DNA of 64,000 bases from assembly GCA_017311185.1 (NCBI GenBank), contig JAESUZ010001058.1:744001-808000 (forward strand), written 5' to 3'. This stretch comes from Proteles cristata cristata (taxonomy: Eukaryota > Chordata > Mammalia > Carnivora > Hyaenidae). The notes beneath the pieces are model-generated. The model was not told the origin of the DNA. It searched no databases and saw only the letters and a program-made list of their open reading frames with translations. Position 1 is the first letter of the stretch. The number at the start of each line of letters is the position of its first letter. The position numbers and the translations under genes were made by a program. Shown piece by piece: positions 55,599 through 64,000 of this stretch.

Positions 55599-57364
55599 AC
55601 ATTGTTTTGGACTTCCCAAACTTCACTATCAATCCAAGCGATGAGAGAGGATCAAGACTGACGGGATAGGATGAAGGTTGTTGTTGGGGTCATGAGAGAA
55701 TATGGGAGAAACATAAAAGGATTCTCTTTACTCTTAGTGTGTGATTTTAATTTACTCTTAAATATGCAGGAGACCTTCTAAACTGTTTCCAGAAGTGAGA
55801 ACTTACATAAGGAGGTAGAAGTCTATTAATCATTTTGCAGTTCATATAACATGTATCATCTGGGGCAACGCTGGGTTGAAATGGACTCTAATCATGTTTA
55901 GGTTGTGATTTGGGGAATAAGACCAAGGCCGGCTATTCGAAGGCAACTAGACCCCTCTCTTCCCTCTTAAGCAATTCCACACTTAAAAGGATGATACAAA
56001 TCATAACGGCTATTTCCTATCCACTTGCCTGCCTTCCAATTATACCTCATAGCTGCATGTCTTTGCTCTTGTAGTAAATTGGGCCCCAAATGAAAGGTTT
56101 TTCCCTAGAGAAGAGAACTAGGAATGCAAAGTGGCAAAATTAAGACGCCACTTGCCTTTCCAGGAACACTTTTTTGTGCTTCAAGTCCAACTCCATCAAT
56201 AAAGGTCTGACCCCTCTCTCTTAGTAAAAGTTCTCCTTCTGGAACTCTAATTGAGTTAGAGGTACATTATCTCCCTATCCGTGAGTAACTTGTATCCATT
56301 GACAGAAAAGGACTACTTATTTTTTCAAATCATTTCCTGATGGAAGGTGGTTCAGCAATTATTTCTTAGTTCATTTTTCTGGGCCATAATGAGTAGGTCA
56401 GTCTGTGTTGGCTCCAGTGCTTTTTGAAACTCTCAATATTGTTCTAAAATCTATTGATTTGCACAGCTTTAAAAGCTTTAGCATATCAAAAGCTCTTAAC
56501 AAGGATAAGTATGTCATGACTTGTAAAAGTCAGCAAAGCACAAGCTTTTTGCTAACCAACGCTGACATCTGTGTAGCTCAATATTGATCAGGCAAAATAT
56601 TATGCAATCAGATATTTTTAATTTAGGGCACATACAGCACAAAAAGGCCAAGTATTCCCTTTATGTCTACTCCTTCCTTGTTCAAGCGTTGGGTTCCAAG
56701 AAACTAGTATTTAGCCTTCTAATTCAAAGCATCTCTCTCTGCTCACCAAAGTGGAATGAATTGTTTAAACAAAGCTCAGGGTTTCAAGCTCAAAACTTCA
56801 ACATCTCCCAGGGAATAAATTCATACAATATAAGATTAGCAAACTAGAATTGATTATAGATGCACGAAGACCTTTAAAACTATAATGTATCTACTTCCTG
56901 TTGTCATTTTGACATCATAAGAGATTATAAGCAATATTCAATACTCTACTGATTGGGGAGGGCCAGAATACAAGATTGTAGAAAGTATGTCCAATTTGTA
57001 TAGTGTGGGATATCAGGTTTTGGTGCCTTAAATTTTTTTATGAAAACTACCCAGTGTTTCTTTCTGTTCTTTTCCAATCTCAAGCCGCCAAACCCATCCC
57101 TTCCCATTCTATTCTCTCCACTTTTCTTTATGCCTCTTGTTGACACCAGGGGGTTCAGTCCTAGAGCCACATCTGGTGTCCTTGTGTGAACTCAACTTCA
57201 TCAGATTATGCTCTCTATTTTGAGATCTGGACATGTGAACTGCTGAACTAGAAAAGGAATCTGGGCCATTTTGAACTATCATGAAAGCGTTGGCATTTAT
57301 AAAATCAAAGCTCATATTCATTTTCTGGTTAGACTAAAGTAAGTATTCTTTCTCTTATTTCCTG

Positions 57365-57640
57365 ATTCTATTCTTACATCATCTCTTGACAAGCTCCTAA
57401 CCAACCTTTGAGACTCAATTTGACTTTTTTTGGGGAGATTGTTCCAAAACTTAACTCTTGAAATCTCTCCTCATCTAACTCTACTTAGAATTTTACATAT
57501 GGCTCTCTTAGCAAATTAATTAAAATTCGTCTGGAGGCTCACTGCTTCCCATAGGCTGTGAGTTTCTCAGTAGTGGAGATGATGTCCTTCTCATATTTAT
57601 GGCCTTTGCTGCCTAATACAATGCTTGAAATAGGAATATC
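57365..57640 (+). repeat. L2-like 3' end, forward
   Basis: 'GGCTGTGAGTTTCTCAGTAGTGGAGATGATGTCC' and 'GCCTAATACAATGCTTGAAATAGGAAT' resemble the L2 terminus. Diverged. Confidence 0.55.
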
Positions 57641-57785
57641 TGCTAGATTCTACCCTGTTGTTTACTTATATGTTGGTGAATTTTTGTCTTAGAAAATAAG
57701 GGGTAAATTTCCATCTATGGTGTGCCTGAACCCAATGTTACAGCTTGAGGGTCTGATTATGTCCTTCATTCTTTCTCAGTGATTA

Positions 57786-58028
<243 letters not shown>

Positions 58029-58140
58029 TCAAATACAAAGGACTCAAAGCTTAGGGAAAATCTGTAGATGCCTAAGTATCAACCCTTTCCACATTTACTC
58101 TGTTCAATATGAGAATATTTTAGCTTTAATACATTAGAAA

Positions 58141-58250
58141 ATAATTTTTAAAAAGATTTTAAGTAATCCCTACACCCAATGTGGCGCTCGAACCCACAAC
58201 CTCAAGACCAAGAGTCACATGTTCCACCAACTGAGCCAGCTAGGCACCCC
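58141..58250 (-). mobile_element. SINEC, reverse, oldest short subtype
   Basis: 'AAAAGATTTTAAGTAATCCCTACACCCAATGTGGCGCTCGAACCC' to 'ACTGAGCCAGCTAGGCACCCC'. No CT-tract body, like the copy at 31,932. It is the copy closest to exon 7. Confidence 0.88.
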
Positions 58251-59118
58251 TACTTTAGAAAATAATCTTTAAATTTCACTTTTGAACTCTTGAGTTTCTA
58301 TTTTTAAAGAAGGCATATTAAATAGATTAATGTATCTACTTCCCTCATTTCCACCAGCTCATCGTTTCCTCTCTTCATATGTTTATCTCAATTTTCATTT
58401 TTTAAAAATAAAGTCATTTTAGTTGGGAGCATTGCAAGTTGGAGAATGAGGATGGAACTAGTTAGAAACTGTATTTTCCTTCTGAAATGTCAACCAACGT
58501 TTCCAAAAGTTAAATTTAGAATGAAAGAAAAGGCTGATTGTGTTAACTCAGGGAATTTCTCTGCTCATGTTCTTCCCCATTTGGGCCCAACATCCATGGG
58601 AAGGAGAATGATAATTATAGTCTGCCCCTTAATCCGGCTTGCTCCCAAGAACTCCAAAGGGAGCTGCTTACTCAAGATGATTTCTATTGACTCAGATTTC
58701 AATGCAATGGGGTTTTGGTGGCATTGTGAATGGGCGATTTCAAGGGGAAAATTGCAATAAAAGATTATTGTCCCGTTTTGGGGAGGGAAGAGTTGGCTCT
58801 CAAAGTGCCTTACTATCTTGCCATTTTTTACATAGCTCAGCATGAAAGTTCCTAAGGTGGTAGCTCTTTATTGTAAATGCAGTATTCATTCTAGAATGTT
58901 CTGGCTAATTAATATTTTACCACTACAGATGGTGATAAGCTAAAAATGTCCAGAGGGGTAAAACCCATTCCCCATGGTAACTTCCAGTGTTGACTGGCTC
59001 GTTACGGTTTTTAAAGCAGACTAGGCCAGAAGAAATTAAAGGAGAACTTCCTAGCTTTTTTATATAGAAGTTTATTTTAATGATCATCAACAGCTAAGGC
59101 ATACTTCTGGTTCTGTGA

Positions 59119-59285
59119 TTCTCAACAAACCACCAGAGCTTTAAAAACCACAGATGCCTGGGTCTCACTACTAGAGATTCTGATTCAGGTGGTATAGGTT
59201 AGGCTCAAGTAGTGATGTTTTTAAAAAATAGCCTCAGGTATCCTAATTTGTAGCCAGGATTGAGAACTCTTGGTCTAGTTTCCCT
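59119..59285 (+). mobile_element. MER5-type hAT element
   Basis: 'GTGATTCTCAACAAACCACCAGAGC', 'AGAGATTCTGATTCAGGTGGTATAGG' and 'CCAGGATTGAGAACTCTTGG' follow MER5A/B. The only hAT remnant seen in the SNAP25 introns. Confidence 0.75.
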
Positions 59286-60494
59286 GGAAGCAGATAGAAC
59301 CAAGAATAGAATTGTCGACTATGAGGCTTTATATAGATATCTAGACCTTATACCTAAGTGATAGTAAACTGTCACTTGAATCTGGATTATTGTTTGGTAA
59401 TATCAGCTACAATGGTCTGGGAATAGAGAGATGTATAACTATCTGTACACTACTCTAACGAATGGTACTCTAGTCATTGCTGAGTTCCACAGTAGCCTAT
59501 AAAAAGGGTAGTCCCCCCCCCCTTTTTTTAACAATAAGAATATTTGTCATTATTATTTTGTTTTCTGGTCTCCCAAGAGCTGAGTTCTGGATCGGCAGAG
59601 CTGTGTGATTTAAGATTTTTAAATAGGTATTTAAGTTGGCTTTTGCTTCCAGGTCTCAAAGGAAATAAGTCAGGTATGTTTGTTATTCTCTATTTGTACC
59701 CCCAGATCCATTGTTTGACCATTTTTGCTCTCTCCCCAGAGATGCTGGCTTCTCTACAACTGCATCCCCCAGCTTCTCTTACCCTTCAGCTTCAGTAGAC
59801 TTTGGCAGTGATGAGTGAGATACTGGAGAGTAAGAGGAGAGAAGAGCGGGGCCATTTATTTCCCTTTCTCATTTCCTGCTGGTTTTGCAACAGCTGCATT
59901 TCTCTACAATCTCTCGCCCACAGTGGTAACTATAGTCAGGTTCTAACAACAGCTCCTGTCCCTTTAGGACTCTTCCTGCTGCTGCTTGTTGACAAGTGCT
60001 TTACTATTGCTTGTTATTAATCCTGCCCATGCCTCTATAAACAATCTTTAGTAAGTTCTGCTCAATTAAATTGGTGGAATGAGATGCCCGTTTACTGCTG
60101 CATTGATACTGGAGGTGGTCATGTGACTCGCTGTGTCTGATGAAACTGAGAAACCTGACAGGGCTTGGTAAGTGCTTGGGTTTTGGAGCCTGCCCCTTGG
60201 AATGCTGCCGCCACCACATCAGAAACCAGGGCTGCTCTGATGGAGGGGCAACACAGAAGAGAATGGAGGTGTCCTGCCCCAGCCAACTACCAGACAAGTG
60301 AGACCATCTTGGGTGATCCTGCACCCACGTGCACATAATGAGGGAGCCCAAGAGGGACTCTCGGAAGAACTGTCCAGCTAACATACATTTATAAGTAACC
60401 AGTAAAATGGCTGTTGCTTCAAGAACCACTCAGCTTAGGGTGATATGTTACTCAATGATAGATAACTGCTACAGGACTGGCTGCATGTGGCTCA

Positions 60495-64000
<3,506 letters not shown>

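Overview
This window is nuclear DNA of a carnivoran mammal, most likely a felid. The evidence is about 33 copies or fragments of a tRNA-Lys-derived CAN/SINEC element with the feliform body (tRNA-like head, then the 'CTGTGCTGACAG..CAGAGCCTGGAGCC' segment and a CT-rich tract before the A tail). Older mammalian repeats are also present: MIR, L2, MER5-type hAT elements, MLT1-type MaLR LTRs and L1 3' ends. Nothing is prokaryotic, there is no CRISPR array, and no complete gene is contained here.

The only protein-coding gene I can support is SNAP25, on the minus strand. Its last three coding exons lie at 60,496-60,621 (exon 6), 57,837-57,981 (exon 7) and 51,227-51,295 (exon 8 with the stop). They join in frame and encode the end of the linker and the whole second SNARE helix of the synaptic SNARE SNAP-25 (human residues 94-206), apparently without a substitution from the human protein as I remember it. 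The 3' UTR runs from 51,226 to about 49,976, holds a (CA)17 run in the sense strand, and has candidate proximal and distal poly(A) signals. The upstream exons, including the alternative pair 5a/5b, are not in the window and should lie beyond 64,000.

Layout: 1-49,975 is the intergenic region downstream of SNAP25, built from repeats of several ages with unique AT-rich stretches between them. It includes an inverted pair of ERVL-like LTRs (about 1.8-2.9 and 5.4-5.9 kb), a hairpin bracketed by (AC)n and (TG)n (8.8-9.0 kb), a triple nest MLT1<-SINE<-SINE (9.5-10.1 kb), two L1 3' ends in opposite orientation (12.2-13.0 kb), a solo class-I-like LTR with a SINE inside (15.97-16.79 kb), a long L2 relic broken by MER5A and SINEs (25.4-27.7 kb), an LTR inside an L1 tail (37.2-38.2 kb) and an L1 split by a young SINE (40.2-41.05 kb). 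51,296-57,836 is SNAP25 intron 7, rich in SINEs. 57,982-60,495 is intron 6, with two repeat remnants. 60,622-64,000 is part of intron 5, with no SINEC copy that I could find.

I found no undescribed gene system. The observations most worth checking are the hairpin at 8.8-9.0 kb, the CTAG motif that gives the younger SINE subfamily splice-acceptor-like sequence on both strands (one copy is in SNAP25 intron 7), alternative 3' ends of SNAP25, and a near-unique block with a 21-base palindrome near 25.35 kb. All repeat family names come from remembered consensus sequences, not from a search, and most repeat borders are approximate unless a target-site duplication is given.
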